Positions 61,705 through 64,000 of a stretch of 64,000 bases of DNA are shown one piece after another. The notes under the pieces are model-generated. The model was not told the origin of the DNA, did not search any database, and saw nothing but the letters and a program-made list of their open reading frames with translations. The stretch's first letter is position 1. Each line of letters starts with the position of its first letter. A program made the position numbers and the translations under genes. The stretch comes from Acanthaster planci (Eukaryota; Echinodermata; Asteroidea; Valvatida; Acanthasteridae): positions 130,787 to 194,786 of the forward strand of contig NW_019091415.1 in NCBI RefSeq assembly GCF_001949145.1, read 5' to 3'.

Positions 61705-64000
61705 CTGCAAGTTTTAAAACAAGTCATTTTTATGGGGAAAACTGCATATTTATTGACTATTTTAAAATTGGTTTCAATTGTAGGAATGTTGGCAAGTACT
61801 ACAACAAGTTCTGTCATTTTTATGGTGCAGTGTATGCATACGTACATGTAGATCTTGACATACTACATCTGTGTATTTACTTTGTAGTTTTAAAAATGCA
61901 TTTACATGTATAGGCAGGTCTGGCATGTAAGGAATTATGAAGATGTGCACAGAACTTGAAACACAAAATGATTTAAAGGGTAACAGAAATTGAAAATATT
62001 TATTTCATGTGGTAGTGTTTCAGAATAACAAAAACAATCCTTTCAAAAAAATTATCAATTTAGTGTTTACCCCATTAATTGTAACCCCAAAATGAATAAA
62101 AACATCCTGTATTTCCCTACCAACAAAGAATCCCCCTTTGGTCGTTCACGCTCTCAGGCTGACGACATCGCCAAAAGGCTGACATGTACAGTGTTACATG
62201 TACATGTACTTTGCGCACAGTACATGCAGTATCACACGCTTGCAATAAACCACATTGTGTTTGATGTACAAGTAGCTTGGCCCATGGGCAAACACTGTTT
62301 CAGTTCAAGATAGCTATTAAGACACAGTCCTACCATCCTACCGTGTATTGTAGAACACAACACAGTCTATTGCAAGTGTGCAATACACAAATTACATTTG
62401 TGAACAAAGAAAATATATATACAGACAACAGATCAAGTTCTGGGAATTAACTTATAAAAATCTTCGTGGGACATCATTTTTTTTCGATGTGCAGCTGTGG
62501 AGTTACTTAAGTGTACAGTGAATAGTACGTTATTTTCACCGGGATGCATTGACTGGTTGCCGCATTACCATCACACCTTCTTTGGCAGTGGTGCGGGGCA
62601 GTGGGAACCAGTGAAGCCTTGCTTCTATAGCTATGCATCAAGCAATATTGCATGCGTGTTTTCACCACCGCGATAGTGAAATGTCAACTTGTGAAAATAT
62701 GGCAACTTGTGCAAATAACAGAACTTTCTTCCAAATGTTGCAAATATAAGCAGGCAAACAAAAAATTCAAGCTTTCAGATGTGGAAAAATTTGTTGAGGT
62801 GTTTTGTGAAGACAGAAAAGATTAGATAGTCTTGTCACTTTTTAAAATTTTTTAATGTATTTTTCTAACTTCATGATATAATTTTTACAGCCACACCAAA
62901 AAATTTGGATCGGTCAAAAAGTGCATTTAAATTTAGCCTGGCTGGCCTGTCAGGTGTTTTGGTAGAGAAGTTTGACTGATGCACATGGGCATGTGTGGTG
63001 GGCCTGATCAACCTGGGCCACCAAATTTTCATGAGGGCCACTGCAGTGCACTTCCCACTGGCCCTGCAGGCCACCACAAGTTTGAAATTAATTTCGCCTC
63101 CTGTAATGTTACAGTTCGTTAAACATACCGGTATTTGCAATATGTATATTATGTAGTCATTGACATACATGTATTGGCTTGTAAATATTTTCAGTTTTTT
63201 ACTCCTGCAATTTTTGCCAATCATGCCAAACACACGTCAAAGTGTGACGTGCAATTCTTGCCCAAATTCAACTTCTGGATATTTTAATAACATGTGATAA
63301 GAAAGAAGTTTTGATTAATACCCCTTCAATTATTGGCGAATAACACAGAAATGTGATTGGAGGACTGGGAAAGAATTTGAAATGCGAGCATGAAGCCAGT
63401 ACGGCATGGTTAAGTCAAGGTAGTTTGTGGCTGTTTTGGAGGCTTCATATGTGAATTTCAAGATTGGGTGAATTTAATCATGTGAGTGACAATTTTTTGG
63501 AATTGGTTAACATTTCCGTTGTAGATGGCTAATACATGTATGTCATCTCTATATCGCCATCATGTGAGGATGTTTTGTGCTCTTCGGAGTATTTCATTTT
63601 TGAAATTACCAAGGGTAATTTCTGGGCTTGCTATTGAGTCCATTGCACATCCAATTTTTTGGAAGAACTTGTTTCCAAAACGGAAACAGTTGGGGCTAAG
63701 GATGAGTTTTTGGAAGTACATGTACATGTAGAAATTTTGGGACGTAGGTTGAATTGGGTTTTGTGATGGAATAGTTGTGGTTGGATTTGTTTAAGGCATC
63801 ACAGAAGTGTTGGATTGCTCCTGCTTGTCAGACATCGATGTACACTGAAACATCAATACTGGTTATTGGGATATTCTGTGGAAAGGTTGTTTCTTACAGT
63901 TCGTGCAATATGACCGTTGTGTCACAGATGTAGGTTGGTTGTGCAGTTATCATTTGAAGAAGAAAGTTGTGTATGTATTCCGAGATTTTTGATGTCGGGC
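61705..64000. other. Region upstream of Lar coding start (5'UTR intron or promoter side)
   Basis: No convincing exon was seen. The stretch is AT-rich with many ACATGTA words. A putative noncoding first exon and the promoter should be here or further right. 62885-63115 is richer in GGCC words and has no coding pattern I trust. Confidence 0.4.

Noticed and set aside
61341-61847. A 168-codon minus-strand open frame around the signal peptide
   Set aside because: Only the part between the splice sites at 61704 and 61577 fits the gene. The flanks are intron sequence that happens to be open.
62871-63233. A 120-codon minus-strand open frame upstream of Lar
   Set aside because: No signal peptide, domain or splice logic linking it to the gene. 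Codon pattern looks random.

Overview
This is animal nuclear DNA. It is intron-rich and AT-rich, and it is packed with degraded eukaryotic transposons. The host gene is built from 'GT...AG' exons, nearly all with phase-1 boundaries. Words such as ACATGTACATGTA, taGGCCTA and TACCGGTA are very frequent. Together with the DIRS, CR1-like, piggyBac and hAT content, this suggests a marine invertebrate deuterostome (echinoderm or other ambulacrarian, possibly amphioxus). The species cannot be fixed from the sequence alone.

There is one host gene. It lies on the minus strand, starts at 61667 and runs off the left edge. I assembled it exon by exon from domain matches, splice sites and reading phase. 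It encodes the ectodomain of a type IIa receptor protein tyrosine phosphatase (LAR; vertebrate PTPRF/PTPRS/PTPRD). In order: signal peptide (61577-61667), Ig1 (60914-61198), Ig2 first half (60158-60337), a possible 96-codon Ser/Thr-rich cassette (53991-54278), Ig2 second half (44347-44457), Ig3 (43547-43819), FN3-1 (36794-37078), FN3-2 (36371-36673), FN3-3 (26263-26544), FN3-4 (23387-23704), FN3-5 in two exons (12058-12254 and 6828-6945), and the first half of FN3-6 (5377-5565). Without the cassette this is about 877 residues. The other FN3 repeats, the membrane segment and the phosphatase domains must lie left of position 1. Introns fall exactly where vertebrate LAR genes carry the mini-exons meA, meB and meC.

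The introns hold the rest. Intron 6946-12057 has a pogo-like element, an array of diverged repeats with TGACGTCA sites, and a TTAA-flanked MITE ending 24 bases from a splice donor. Intron 12255-23386 has a dead DIRS retrotransposon, itself split by a 1.3-kb insertion, and a near-perfect 140-bp fold-back. Intron 26545-36370 has a CR1-like LINE fragment and a 3.1-kb piggyBac element whose transposase is split by a hAT insertion with an 8-bp duplication. Intron 37079-43546 has another TTAA MITE and a 929-bp hAT element with a perfect 8-bp duplication. Introns 44458-53990 and 54279-60157 hold short TTAA hairpins, a tRNA-derived SINE, a zinc-finger fragment and a third TTAA MITE.

No second host gene, rRNA, functional tRNA or CRISPR array was found. 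The most promising unusual item is the 96-codon cassette at the meA splice position of LAR Ig2, where vertebrates insert only a few residues.
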